Positions 24,023 through 31,616 of a DNA stretch of 40,570 bases are shown in pieces; position 1 is the first letter of the stretch; every line of letters starts with the position of its first letter. The DNA lies in the NCBI RefSeq assembly GCF_029869545.1, contig NZ_JARWQD010000162.1, positions 1 through 40,570 of the forward strand, read 5' to 3'. Position numbers and translations under genes: made by a program. The DNA is from Nocardia wallacei (GTDB lineage: Bacteria > Actinomycetota > Actinomycetes > Mycobacteriales > Mycobacteriaceae). The notes below the pieces were generated by a model. That model was given only the letters and a program-made list of their open reading frames with translations. It was not told the origin of the DNA and ran no database searches.

Positions 24023-24125
24023 TCAGGCCCGGAACAGCGCCGTGACGTCGACCGTGCGGACCATCGCTGCGACACCGGCGTCGTTGAGGTGCATGCCGTC
24101 GCCGCTGTCGAATTCGGGGCGCAGT
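24023..24125 (-). pseudogene. C-terminal remnant of an SGNH/GDSL hydrolase
   Basis: The minus strand encodes GLRPEFDSGDGMHLNDAGVAAM and then VDVTALFRA with a stop. This is the distinctive end of SGNH-family esterases, with the catalytic Asp and His in D-G-x-H-x-N-D. No upstream part of such a gene remains: the sequence turns into the next gene's end within about 30 bases. It is a decayed fragment. Confidence 0.6.
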
Positions 24126-24153
24126 CCGGTACCACGGCGGCGACCAGCGGATC

Positions 24154-24534
24154 TCACCGGAAGGTTTCGTACACCCTGACGCCGGTGGCGATTCCGAAGT
24201 GACCGGTGGTGAACTCGAAGCACTCGGCCTTGGGGTGGGTCTGGGTGTGGTCCATTTCGGGATGATCCCCGGCGTAGGCGAACCGCTGGCTCGCCTGCAT
24301 GTACGGCCCGACCGCCAGGTGCGGCGCGGAGCGCGTGACGTACACGCCGACGCAATCGACCTCCACGGTGAAGAAGCCGTCGCCGCCGCAGTGCGCGGAG
24401 GCCCCGGTGGTCCAGCGGTCGGTGACGCAATCCGTCGGCCCGGCCGCCGCGCTACCGGCCGTGACACCGATCGCGGCCACCGCACCCGCGACCATCATCG
24501 CCACGCCCGCCAGGCGCCGCACAATTGCAGTCAT
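24154..24534 (-). CDS. Small secreted Cys-containing protein
   Basis: A 126-residue protein with a Sec signal peptide (MTAIVRRLAGVAMMVAGAV ... GSAAAG). The mature part carries four Cys, in PTDCVTD, SAHCGGDG, VEVDCVGVY and KAECFEF, enough for two disulfides, and shows no known domain. Start ATG 24534 is taken because it opens the signal peptide; the frame reaches 24594. GAGAGG lies about a dozen bases upstream. Downstream, on the same strand, is the fragment of an SGNH hydrolase. Confidence 0.6.
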   Translation of the reverse strand: MTAIVRRLAGVAMMVAGAVAAIGVTAGSAAAGPTDCVTDRWTTGASAHCGGDGFFTVEVDCVGVYVTRSAPHLAVGPYMQASQRFAYAGDHPEMDHTQTHPKAECFEFTTGHFGIATGVRVYETFR

Positions 24535-24674
24535 ATCAACAACATCCTCTCGGTGATGCCGGAAGTATTTCCGAACAGTTTCATCGGCTTGCACGCGAAC
24601 GGTGGTACATCCGATACAGACTCGCCCGGGCGCGAAAAGGTTGGGGCCGCGAGCGAAATCATCCCGCGGCTCGG

Positions 24675-26012
24675 TCAGCGAGTCGAACGGTACGAGAAGG
24701 AAGGCTTCGCACCCCCATCCTGGCGGGCGAACTCTTCTTCCCAGAGCCGATAGGTGCGTCGGCGAATCGAGCGGATGAACGCGTCCTCGTCGGAGGTCAG
24801 CCTTCGTGATTCCTCGTCCGCCCGGTCGTGCAGCGCACGAACCGTGTCGTACACCGCGAAGATCGGGCCGTCGCCGTGCAGGTAGTGCGCGCGCAGGGCC
24901 TCGGTGAGCTCGATGTACTCGATCTCGTCGATGGTGAAGATCTCGGTTTCCCTGGCGTGCAACACTTTTCGGATCTTCGAGTTGCCCTCCTCGATTCGCC
25001 CCGTTTGCAGGTTCAGCCGGTATCCGACGAGACCGCCGTCGGGAGTCGACTCGATTCGGTAAGTCGAGTCGTAATACTCGAAGTACCGGGGAAACTCACC
25101 GTCGGCCGTCGGCAACTGCGCGCGATACTCCGCCCAGTTCGGGAGGGTGAGCGCCGATTCGGCGTACTCGACGAACGTGAGCTTCATTTCGCCTCGCACG
25201 CCATGGCGTCCCAGTTCGGTGTGCGCATCGGAAACGGCACGCCGAAACGCACCGGGATCGGGATACCGCAGCGAATCGATCACGAATGCGTCCCGATGTC
25301 GGCCCTGCGATTCGAGGCGGCCCACACAGATGAGGTGCTCGGACGGAGGTACGACGCCGACCTGCCTTGCGGCAGTTGGGTTCTGCTGCCCCTCGAGCAC
25401 CGGCCACGTCGCCGCCACGTCGTCCATCGTACGGAACTCGGCGGTGGGCCCGCCCACGCCGCAGGACACCCGCCGCCCGTTCAGGAAGGCGATCCGCTTG
25501 CCCTCCGTGCCGCCTTCCCACCCGCAGCAGACACCGCTCGCGGCGACGGTCAACTCGACGAACATGTCCTGGACGTTGCGCGAACGATGAAAGGTGGATC
25601 CGATCTCAGGGCGCAGCGCGGTGAACCGCATGACGGCGTAACCCGGTGCGTAACCCGTGAAACGCACGCTGAGGACGATGCTGTCGAGCGCGACCCGACC
25701 GGACTCGTCGACCGCGCCGGGCGGTGGGTACTCCCGGGTGCCCCACAACGCGTCGGATATCTCGGCATCGGGCTCGACCAGCAGTGACACGTCGAGAAAC
25801 AGATCGTTCCCCGCCGAGCAATCGACGACGCCACGGCCGTCCCCATTCGAGAACGGCAACCACAGACCGACCTGCCGAGAAATGACCATTTCGGGCAGCA
25901 CCACGACCGTTCCCCCTTCCGGCCCCGTCGGCGCAAGGTCGCTGAGGACCGCCAACGCGCTGTGGACATGGAAGGCAGGAAGGCAGACCTCACAACTGAA
26001 TTCGGCCGACAT
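24675..26012 (-). CDS. Unrecognised 445-residue protein
   Basis: I do not recognise this protein. The N-terminal ~230 residues look mainly beta-stranded, with CEVCLPAFHVHSALAVL at the start, VLPEMVISRQVGLWLPFS, and Cys-containing segments SGVCCGWEGG and RVSCGVGG. The C-terminal ~200 residues are alpha/beta with many charged and aromatic residues (FPRYFEYYDSTYRIES, EIFTIDEIEYIELTEALRAHYL) and end in an Arg/Glu-rich helix (DEDAFIRSIRRRTYRLWEEE). No signal peptide or TM helix is seen. ATG 26012 has AAGGAG five bases upstream, an excellent ribosome site. Its base composition looks less GC-rich than that of the neighbours. Lying beside tRNA-Arg and tRNA-Ser genes, it may have been acquired. A 69-residue basic protein gene precedes it and may be co-transcribed. 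Confidence 0.7.
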   Translation of the reverse strand: MSAEFSCEVCLPAFHVHSALAVLSDLAPTGPEGGTVVVLPEMVISRQVGLWLPFSNGDGRGVVDCSAGNDLFLDVSLLVEPDAEISDALWGTREYPPPGAVDESGRVALDSIVLSVRFTGYAPGYAVMRFTALRPEIGSTFHRSRNVQDMFVELTVAASGVCCGWEGGTEGKRIAFLNGRRVSCGVGGPTAEFRTMDDVAATWPVLEGQQNPTAARQVGVVPPSEHLICVGRLESQGRHRDAFVIDSLRYPDPGAFRRAVSDAHTELGRHGVRGEMKLTFVEYAESALTLPNWAEYRAQLPTADGEFPRYFEYYDSTYRIESTPDGGLVGYRLNLQTGRIEEGNSKIRKVLHARETEIFTIDEIEYIELTEALRAHYLHGDGPIFAVYDTVRALHDRADEESRRLTSDEDAFIRSIRRRTYRLWEEEFARQDGGAKPSFSYRSTR

Positions 26013-26075
26013 CGAGTCTCCTTGACTTCGACCGGGCCGCTGCCCGGTGACAAAGGGGTTGGGGTCCATGGAAAT

Positions 26076-26285
26076 TCACCCTCCCGAACATCCCCCTTCG
26101 ATCGTCCGGTGAACATAGTCGTCGTTACCCCGGCGCGGCCGATTGCGTTCTTGGTAGCGGCGGATCTTCCGAAGATCGCGCACCACGGCCTCGCGCCGGA
26201 CGTCCGCGGATTCCCAGGGCGAGGGTCGCCGACGCCGCAGCAGTCGATCGAGGATTTCGCGAACGTGGCAGAGGATCGTGGCCAT
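26076..26285 (-). CDS. Small basic hypothetical protein
   Basis: A 69-residue frame beginning MATILCHVREILDRLLRRRR, with a second basic stretch (REAVVRDLRKIRRYQERNRP). GGAG lies a few bases before ATG 26285, and the next gene on the strand begins 63 bases after its stop, so the two may form an operon. It is strongly basic and probably helical, which would suit nucleic-acid binding, but no family is recognised. Confidence 0.45.
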   Translation of the reverse strand: MATILCHVREILDRLLRRRRPSPWESADVRREAVVRDLRKIRRYQERNRPRRGNDDYVHRTIEGGCSGG

Positions 26286-26351
26286 ACCCACTCCGACCGC
26301 GCAGACGGGCAAAGGGTTGGGTGGCAGTCGCAAACGATCTCGAGAAAGGAG

Positions 26352-26385
26352 AAGCCCCCGGCGCCGCGATGCAGGCCAGGGGCTT
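26352..26385 (-). terminator. Terminator after tRNA-Arg
   Basis: AAGCCCC (26352-26358) pairs with GGGGCTT (26379-26385). On the minus strand the stem is followed by CTCCTTTCT, a moderately T-rich tail. It lies four bases beyond the tRNA-Arg 3' end. Confidence 0.6.
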
Positions 26386-26389
26386 ACTG

Positions 26390-26462
26390 CGCGCCCGGAG
26401 AGACTCGAACTCCCAACCTTCTGATCCGTAGTCAGATGCTCTATCCGTTGAGCTACGGGCGC
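26390..26462 (-). tRNA. tRNA-Arg (ACG)
   Basis: A 73-nt tRNA with acceptor strands GCGCCCG and CGGGCGC, anticodon stem TCTGA/TCAGA, loop CTACGGA (anticodon ACG) and T-loop TTCGAGT. The ACG wobble adenosine is the substrate of TadA, encoded at 7574-8029. Confidence 0.95.
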
Positions 26463-26482
26463 ATGTCTATCAAGTTTTAGGT

Positions 26483-26498
26483 GCCCGGCGGACCGGGC
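26483..26498. other. Hairpin between the two tRNA genes
   Basis: GCCCGG (26483-26488) pairs with CCGGGC (26493-26498) around a four-base loop, just past the 3' end of tRNA-Ser(GCT). It may be a terminator or a processing signal, but no T-run follows. Confidence 0.35.
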
Positions 26499-26502
26499 TT
26501 GG

Positions 26503-26589
26503 CGGAGGCGAGAGGATTTGAACCTCCGGTCCCCGTGAAGGGACAACTCATTAGCAGTGAGTCCCATTCGGCCGCTCTGGCACGCCTCC
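26503..26589 (-). tRNA. tRNA-Ser (GCT)
   Basis: An 87-nt tRNA with acceptor strands GGAGGCG and CGCCTCC, anticodon loop CTGCTAA (anticodon GCT), a long variable arm and T-loop TTCAAAT. It lies upstream of tRNA-Arg(ACG) on the same strand. Confidence 0.95.
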
Positions 26590-26704
26590 TGGAGCCTTCT
26601 CGTATGAGGGGCCCGGTCCTTTCGAACCGCCGAGAGGCAAGAGTACAGAGCAACCGCTCAGGAAGCAAAACGGCTGGTCAACACGGCGGCGACGGACGCG
26701 GTGA

Positions 26705-27430
26705 TCAGCGGAGGTGGCTGTCGAACCAGTCGAAGATTCTGGTTTGGGCGGCGATCAGGGTCTCCGCGTCCTCGGAGTCGGAGGAGTCGAAGCCGGGGCG
26801 GTCGGGGCGGTGGTGCAGGCCGGGGTAGCTGACGAGGAGGGTGGCCACCGCCGCGGCCGCGGCGGCCTCGCGCAGGTGCTCGACCTGGGCCTGCGGGGTG
26901 CCGAAATCGTCGGCGCCGTACAGGCCCAGCCAGGGCGCCTGCAGCTGCGGGGCGGCCCGGATCAGCGCGTCCGCGCGGTCGGTCAGCGGTTCTGCGATCC
27001 CGGGCGCCGCCACACTGACCGCGGCCCCGATCGGCCGGCTGGTCGCCACCAGGAAGGCGGCCGTCCCGGCGGAGTCGAAGCCGAGTACCCCGATGCAGTC
27101 GCCGAACACCCCGCGTGCGGTGAGCCAGTCGTAACACGCGTCGAAATCGGCGAACAGGTCGTCTCCGAATACCTTGTCGGTGGCGCCGTTACGGTGGAAC
27201 AGGTTGGGCGCCACCACGATCCAGCCCTCGCTGGACAGCGAACTCATCAACTCCAGCAACGCGTCGGCGAACTCGCGTGATTCGTGCAGTACCACGATGC
27301 CGCCGCGCGCGTAACCCTCCGGCTCGATCACGGTGATGGGTACTCGGGCCGATGCCACGGACCTTCGGTCGTCTTCCGCCGTCGAACCGCTGTCGCGCAA
27401 TGGTGCATTGTCTCGATAAATGCCCGACAT
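26705..27430 (-). CDS. Dienelactone hydrolase-family protein with altered nucleophile motif
   Basis: A 241-residue alpha/beta-hydrolase of the dienelactone hydrolase family. Recognisable parts are ARGGIVVLHESREFADALLELMSSLSSEGWIVVAPNLFHR at the N-terminal third, the nucleophile elbow IGVLGFDSAGTAAF, the GLYGADDFGTP acid region and the YPGLHHRPDRPGF catalytic-His region. The elbow normally reads G-[YF]-[CS]-x-G-G; here the aligned nucleophile position is Asp (GFDSAG), with a Ser right after it. Either Asp attacks, as in dehalogenases, or the Ser does, or the protein is inactive. ATG 27430 has TACCCT six bases upstream on the minus strand, indicating a leaderless transcript. It is divergent from the aminotransferase. 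Confidence 0.78.
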   Translation of the reverse strand: MSGIYRDNAPLRDSGSTAEDDRRSVASARVPITVIEPEGYARGGIVVLHESREFADALLELMSSLSSEGWIVVAPNLFHRNGATDKVFGDDLFADFDACYDWLTARGVFGDCIGVLGFDSAGTAAFLVATSRPIGAAVSVAAPGIAEPLTDRADALIRAAPQLQAPWLGLYGADDFGTPQAQVEHLREAAAAAAVATLLVSYPGLHHRPDRPGFDSSDSEDAETLIAAQTRIFDWFDSHLR

Positions 27431-27436
27431 GAATCC

Positions 27437-27442
27437 AGGGTA
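27437..27442 (-). promoter_or_regulatory. -10 box of a leaderless promoter
   Basis: On the minus strand TACCCT stands six bases before ATG 27430, with no Shine-Dalgarno sequence. This supports that start over the in-frame alternative at 27475. Confidence 0.45.
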
Positions 27443-27542
27443 GTTCGCCTTTATAAACTTCTGGAGAACTCGCACGTGAGGGCCGCGCTCCAGAAAATTT
27501 CCGGCCGGGCCGACTCCGCGTCCGAGCGGGTCCGGCAGGTTC

Positions 27543-27548
27543 TAGGGT
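27543..27548 (+). promoter_or_regulatory. -10 box of a leaderless promoter
   Basis: TAGGGT lies six bases before GTG 27555. The intervening bases are all G and no separate ribosome site fits. Confidence 0.5.
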
Positions 27549-27554
27549 GGGGGG

Positions 27555-28634
27555 GTGACCGCTCGTATTCGTCCGGACCTCGAGTCCATCCCCGCCTACA
27601 CCCCCGGCCGCAGCCATCCCGGCGCGGTGAAGCTGGCCAGCAACGAAAGCACGCTGGGTCCGCTGCCGACCGTCGCCAAGGCCATCGCGGAGGCGGCGGA
27701 GCTCGCCAACCGGTATCCGGACAACATGGCCAGCGAACTTCGCGCGGCCATCGCGGAGTTCCACGGTGTGGACGTGGCCGAGGTCGCGGTCGGCTGCGGC
27801 AGTGTCGCGCTGTGCCAGGAGCTGGTGCAGATCACCTGCGCGGCGCCGACCGACGAGGTGCTGTTCGCGTGGCGGTCGTTCGAGGCGTATCCGATCGTCA
27901 CGCAGGTGGGCAACGCGCGCGCCGTGCAGGTGCCGCTGACCGACGGATATGCCCACGACCTCGACGCCATGGCCGCGGCGATCGGGGAGCACACCAAGCT
28001 GATCTTCGCCTGCAACCCGAACAACCCCACCGGCACCGCGCACGGGCGGGCCGAGCTGATCCGGTTCCTCGACGCGGTGCCCGACCACATCCTGGTGGTG
28101 CTGGACGAGGCCTACTACGAGTACCTGCGGCTGCCCGCGGACGACCATCCGGACGGGGTGCAGATCCGCCGCGATCGCCCCAATGTCCTTGTGCTGCGCA
28201 CCTTTTCGAAGGCCTACGGGCTGGCCGGGTTGCGGGTGGGCTACGCGGTGGGCGATCCGGAGGTGATCACCGCGCTGCTGAAGGTGCACATCCCGTTCAG
28301 CGTCAACCGGCTGGCGCAGGCGGCCGCGATCGCCTCGCTGGAGGCCCGGCACGAGTTGCTGGAACGCACGGACGGCGTTGTCGCGGAACGAGATCGGATG
28401 CGCGCCGCGCTGCAGAAGGCCGGGTACACCGTGCCGCCGAGCGAGGCCAACTTCGTGTGGCTGCCGCTGGGTGAGCGCAGCGCGGAATTCGGCGAGGCGA
28501 GTGCGGAGGCGGGAGTTCTGGTGCGTCCCTACGGAACCGACGGCGTCCGGGTGACGGCCGGTGATCCGCACGAGAACGACCTGTTCCTCGCGTTCGCCAC
28601 GGAGCCCGCGACCATCGCGAGGTTCCTGGGCTGA
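27555..28634 (+). CDS. pat: Aromatic/histidinol-phosphate aminotransferase (Pat/HisC2-like)
   Basis: A 359-residue PLP-dependent class I/II aminotransferase of the Pat/HisC2 group (Rv3772 in M. tuberculosis), which transaminates phenylpyruvate and related aromatic keto acids. Visible signatures are KLASNESTLGPLP at the N-terminus, ACNPNNPTGT (PLP and substrate contacts), VVLDEAYYEYLR with the Asp that binds the pyridine nitrogen, and the Schiff-base Lys in RTFSKAYGLAGLRVGY. The start is GTG 27555; TAGGGT six bases upstream suggests a leaderless transcript. It would use the product of tyrA (8908-9861) if it acts in tyrosine synthesis. HisC activity cannot be excluded from sequence. Confidence 0.85.
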   Translation: MTARIRPDLESIPAYTPGRSHPGAVKLASNESTLGPLPTVAKAIAEAAELANRYPDNMASELRAAIAEFHGVDVAEVAVGCGSVALCQELVQITCAAPTDEVLFAWRSFEAYPIVTQVGNARAVQVPLTDGYAHDLDAMAAAIGEHTKLIFACNPNNPTGTAHGRAELIRFLDAVPDHILVVLDEAYYEYLRLPADDHPDGVQIRRDRPNVLVLRTFSKAYGLAGLRVGYAVGDPEVITALLKVHIPFSVNRLAQAAAIASLEARHELLERTDGVVAERDRMRAALQKAGYTVPPSEANFVWLPLGERSAEFGEASAEAGVLVRPYGTDGVRVTAGDPHENDLFLAFATEPATIARFLG

Positions 28635-28686
28635 TCGGCGCGTGGCAGTCGTTCTCGATCGGCAAGTCGCACACCGCTGGCCCGCG

Positions 28687-29754
28687 TCAGCGCGTGCCGA
28701 GCGCCTTCGATATCGTGCGCCACGCCCGCGGCAGCTCGTCCCGCCAATACGGCCACGAATGCGTGCCGACCGGATGCAGGTTCACCTCGGCCGGGATCTG
28801 CATCCGCGACAGCCTGTCGGCCAGCGCCATCGTGCAGGCGTTGGCGGCGCCCTCCAGCGGTCCGCCGAATGTCACCGACGTCGCCGACTCCGGGGTGCCG
28901 GGGATGTCGTGCGGGCCCGGCATGCCGCTGCCCGACGACAGGTAGATCGCCTCGCCGCGCAGGCCCTCGGCGTTCACCATCACGTCGTGGGCCAGCCAGT
29001 CGGGGTCGTCCTGGTTGCCGAACATGTTGTCCGGATCGCCGCCGTAGGTGCGCACCACCGCGCGCGCCTGCGCCTGGCCGACGTCCGAACCCATGGCGTA
29101 GCACCCGCTGTGGGCGGCGACTGCGCGATAGAGCTTCGTATTGCGCATCACCAGCATCATCGCCGCCTCGGCGCCCATCGACACGCCCTCGACGGCATTG
29201 CGGCCGTTGCCCTGGAACTTCGTGTCGATCAGCGGCGGCAGCTCCTTGGTGAGAAAGGTTTCCCACTTGTTGGTACCCAGCACCGGATCCGTGCGCTGCC
29301 AGTCGGTGTAGTACCCGGCCGGGCCGCCGATGGTGAAGACCACGTTGACGTGCTTGTCGCCGAAGAACGACAGCGCGTCGCCGCGTTCTATCCAGTTGTT
29401 GTAGTCGTTGCTGGCGCTGCGGCCGTCGAGCATGTACAGCGTCGGGCGCGGCTCGCTCCGCTCGGCCGGGAGCAGGATCTGCACCTGCACGGTGCGGCCC
29501 ATGGCCGGCGACTTCACGAACACCCGCAGCAGGCGGTCGCTGATCGGCTCCACGCGGTCGATCTCGGGCACCGTCGGCGGCGAAGGCTCGGCCCGGGGCT
29601 GAGGCCCGTCGGCGGACCCGGATTCGGCCGGCGGCTGATGTTTCGGCGGCGGTTCGGCCGCACCGGGAGCCGAGAAACTGGCCGCACCGAGGATCAGTGC
29701 GGCACAGGCAATGGCGGCGCCGGACAGCCGACGCCCAGCCCGGCGACGAACCAT
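28687..29754 (-). CDS. Secreted antigen-85-like esterase (mycolyltransferase family)
   Basis: A 355-residue secreted alpha/beta-hydrolase of the esterase D/antigen-85 family. Members transfer mycolic acids to trehalose or arabinogalactan in the cell wall. A signal peptide (RRLSGAAIACAALILGAASFSAPGAA) is followed by a Pro/Glu-rich linker to about residue 65. The catalytic domain shows LYMLDGRSASNDYNNWI, the nucleophile Ser in GVSMGAEAAM and the catalytic His in PVGTHSWPYW, all as in mycolyltransferases. ATG 29754 starts the signal peptide. It converges on the aminotransferase and is the last chromosomal protein gene before the integrated element. Mycolyltransferase activity is inferred from family only. 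Confidence 0.85.
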   Translation of the reverse strand: MVRRRAGRRLSGAAIACAALILGAASFSAPGAAEPPPKHQPPAESGSADGPQPRAEPSPPTVPEIDRVEPISDRLLRVFVKSPAMGRTVQVQILLPAERSEPRPTLYMLDGRSASNDYNNWIERGDALSFFGDKHVNVVFTIGGPAGYYTDWQRTDPVLGTNKWETFLTKELPPLIDTKFQGNGRNAVEGVSMGAEAAMMLVMRNTKLYRAVAAHSGCYAMGSDVGQAQARAVVRTYGGDPDNMFGNQDDPDWLAHDVMVNAEGLRGEAIYLSSGSGMPGPHDIPGTPESATSVTFGGPLEGAANACTMALADRLSRMQIPAEVNLHPVGTHSWPYWRDELPRAWRTISKALGTR

Positions 29755-29871
29755 GGCGGATATCCTGCCAGAGGCGAGAGACGACGTCGAAGTTCGTCAT
29801 AGACAAGTCGCGCCGAAAGTGACCCGCGCCACAGGGGTTCAGGGTATTCTGCCCGGCCGGGCCCGGTCAGA

Positions 29872-29902
29872 TTGCGTGCTCACCGGGTACCGCCAGTAGT
29901 CT
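29872..29902 (+). promoter_or_regulatory. Candidate promoter of tRNA-Ser(TGA)
   Basis: TTGCGT (29872-29877) and TAGTCT (29897-29902) are separated by 19 bp, about 28 bases upstream of the tRNA 5' end. The -10 box is good; the spacing is a little long. Confidence 0.45.
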
Positions 29903-29929
29903 GGGATGGCCCCGGCCCCGCCGGAGCAA

Positions 29930-30014
29930 GGTGGGTTGCCCGAGCGGCCTAAGGGAACGGTCTTGAAAACCGTCGTGGTTCACGCCACCGTGGGTTCAAA
30001 TCCCACACCCACCG
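29930..30014 (+). tRNA. tRNA-Ser (TGA), integration site of the element
   Basis: An 85-nt tRNA with acceptor strands GGTGGGT and ACCCACC, anticodon loop CTTGAAA (anticodon TGA), a long variable arm and T-loop TTCAAAT. The integrase gene ends 95 bases downstream, so the tRNA 3' end is the likely attachment site, kept intact by the incoming element. Confidence 0.95.
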
Positions 30015-30020
30015 CAGGTC

Positions 30021-30046
30021 AGGCGACGTTTCCGTGATCGTCGCCT
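30021..30046 (+). terminator. Hairpin after tRNA-Ser(TGA)
   Basis: AGGCGAC (30021-30027) pairs with GTCGCCT (30040-30046), seven bases after the tRNA. It probably ends the tRNA transcript, although the tail (TCGGTGTT) is not T-rich. If the attachment core is the tRNA 3' end, this hairpin belongs to the element. Confidence 0.45.
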
Positions 30047-30108
30047 TCGGTGTTCGGCGGTTCGGTCCGCAGTTCGTCCGCAGCAGTCCGCGCAGCGGAG
30101 GCCTCGAG

Positions 30109-31398
30109 CTAGTGCTCCCAGCTCTCAGCGGATCGCGCCAACTCAGCGGCCGACATATTCGCGTAGAACTCCGGCGCTTCACCGGCCTCGATGAGTTCGC
30201 GCAATTCATCCAGCACAGCCCGCGCACCCGCGTCCATTCCTTCGGCCACCGCATCCAGATCGTCGTCATACAGGTGGCCGTAGAGATCAAGCGTCATGGT
30301 CGCCGTCTTGTGCCCGAGCATCTTCTGCACAACTTTGATATTCGCGTTCGCCTTGATCGCCAGCGATGCGGCAGTATGGCGCAGCCAATGCGGGACGAAG
30401 CCCTTCAGCTCCACCGCCTCCGCCGCCTGATCGAACACCCAGCGGAACTCAGCGGATTCAAGGTAGTCGCCTTTATGGCTGGGGAACACCAGCGCATCCG
30501 GCCCGAGGCCATCGATCAGCCGTTCCAGTTCCTTCACCAGGACACCCGGAACCGGCACGGACCGATTCGTGTGGTTCTTCGTATCGCTGACAACTGTTCC
30601 CGTGCCCCGCACATAGGTTGCCGAACGAACGATCCGAATACGCCGCGCTTCTACGTCCATATCCCTCGCCCGCAAAGCAGTGGCCTCTCCGAACCGGATA
30701 CCGGTGTAGGCCAGCACCAGCACCAGCGCACGGAATCGACCCGCCGCCATCCCCAACCGCAGCACTTGGACGTGCGTGAGATAGACCTTGTCGCTCTGGG
30801 TGATAGCCGGTAGCTCGACATCCTCGGCTGGATTCACGGGCAACCGCTTGGACTTGATCGCGAATTTCAGCACCTGGCTGAGCACCTGATAGGACTGCTT
30901 GACCCGAGACGCCGACAGGCCACGGCCTTCGAACCGGACACTGCCCGACTCCGACAGGTTCACGACCCATTCCTGAATGTCCTCGAATTCGATGTCCCGC
31001 AACGGAATCGAGCCCCAGCGAGGCAGTACCAGAGTGTCCAGCAGCGACCGGTATCCGCCGACCGTCTTGGGTTTGCGCAGCTTCTTCGTGGTGTACCACT
31101 TCTCTGCGACCACCGAGAACAGCACGCCGCTACGGTCCGGGTCGACCCATGTACCGGTCACGACCTTCGTAGTTACGTCGCCGTCGAGGTATTTCTGAGC
31201 CTCCGTCTTGGTGGCGAACGATTGCGCCCGCTCGATGCCGTTCGGATCGACATAGCGAGCACGCCACCGCTTCCGACAGCCGTAGTTCGCCGACTTGGCT
31301 CGTTGTCGAGACTTTTCACCCGTGACCGGATCGACCACGGTTACCGTCTTGTACCAGCGATCTTCAACACCGGAGCGCGGATTACGACGGCCAGCCAT
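30109..31398 (-). CDS. int: Tyrosine-recombinase integrase of the AICE
   Basis: A 429-residue phage-type integrase that inserts and excises the element at the tRNA-Ser 3' end. An N-terminal arm-binding region (ERAQSFATKTEAQKYLDGD) is followed by a SAM-like core-binding domain (VAEKWYTTKKLRKPKTVGGY). The C-terminal catalytic domain shows the first Arg in TGIRFGEATALR (about residue 235), His-x-x-Arg in HWLRHTAAS (about 335), LGHKTATMTLDLYGH with the nucleophilic Tyr about residue 371, and the preceding His. ATG 31398 overlaps the xis stop by one base (TGATG); GTG 31401 is possible. It is the last gene of the leftward operon and ends 95 bases from the tRNA. Confidence 0.93.
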   Translation of the reverse strand: MAGRRNPRSGVEDRWYKTVTVVDPVTGEKSRQRAKSANYGCRKRWRARYVDPNGIERAQSFATKTEAQKYLDGDVTTKVVTGTWVDPDRSGVLFSVVAEKWYTTKKLRKPKTVGGYRSLLDTLVLPRWGSIPLRDIEFEDIQEWVVNLSESGSVRFEGRGLSASRVKQSYQVLSQVLKFAIKSKRLPVNPAEDVELPAITQSDKVYLTHVQVLRLGMAAGRFRALVLVLAYTGIRFGEATALRARDMDVEARRIRIVRSATYVRGTGTVVSDTKNHTNRSVPVPGVLVKELERLIDGLGPDALVFPSHKGDYLESAEFRWVFDQAAEAVELKGFVPHWLRHTAASLAIKANANIKVVQKMLGHKTATMTLDLYGHLYDDDLDAVAEGMDAGARAVLDELRELIEAGEAPEFYANMSAAELARSAESWEH

Positions 31399-31604
31399 CA
31401 CGCCGCCGCCTTTCCACCAGTGGCCGTCAGCTGTTCCTGCTCATCGATCCAGGCGACTACCGTCGACCACTTCCACACCCGACGTCTTGGACTCATTTTG
31501 AAGCTGTCTGGGCCGTATCCGATATGCGCCCACCAGCGCCAGGTGGCCTCCGGTATCCCGGTCCGCTCCTCCAGCTGTCTCGCCCGTAGATATTCCTCCG
31601 CCAT
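31398..31604 (-). CDS. xis: Excisionase (MerR-like HTH)
   Basis: A 68-residue excisionase of the helix-turn-helix type used by AICEs. It directs the integrase towards excision by bending the attachment DNA. The fold is evident from YLRARQLEERTGIPEATWRWWAHIG, a recognition segment GPDSFKMSPRRRVWKWSTVVAWIDEQ and the two-strand wing with basic residues. AGGAAGG stands upstream of ATG 31604. It follows rep by 12 bases and overlaps int by one base, matching the rep-xis-int order of pSAM2. Confidence 0.9.
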   Translation of the reverse strand: MAEEYLRARQLEERTGIPEATWRWWAHIGYGPDSFKMSPRRRVWKWSTVVAWIDEQEQLTATGGKAAA

Positions 31605-31616
31605 TGCCCTTCCTCC

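Noticed and set aside
24023..24430. A 135-residue minus-strand frame ending in SGNH-like sequence
   Set aside because: Only the last ~35 residues are esterase-like; the rest is an antisense-type shadow of the secreted Cys-containing protein.
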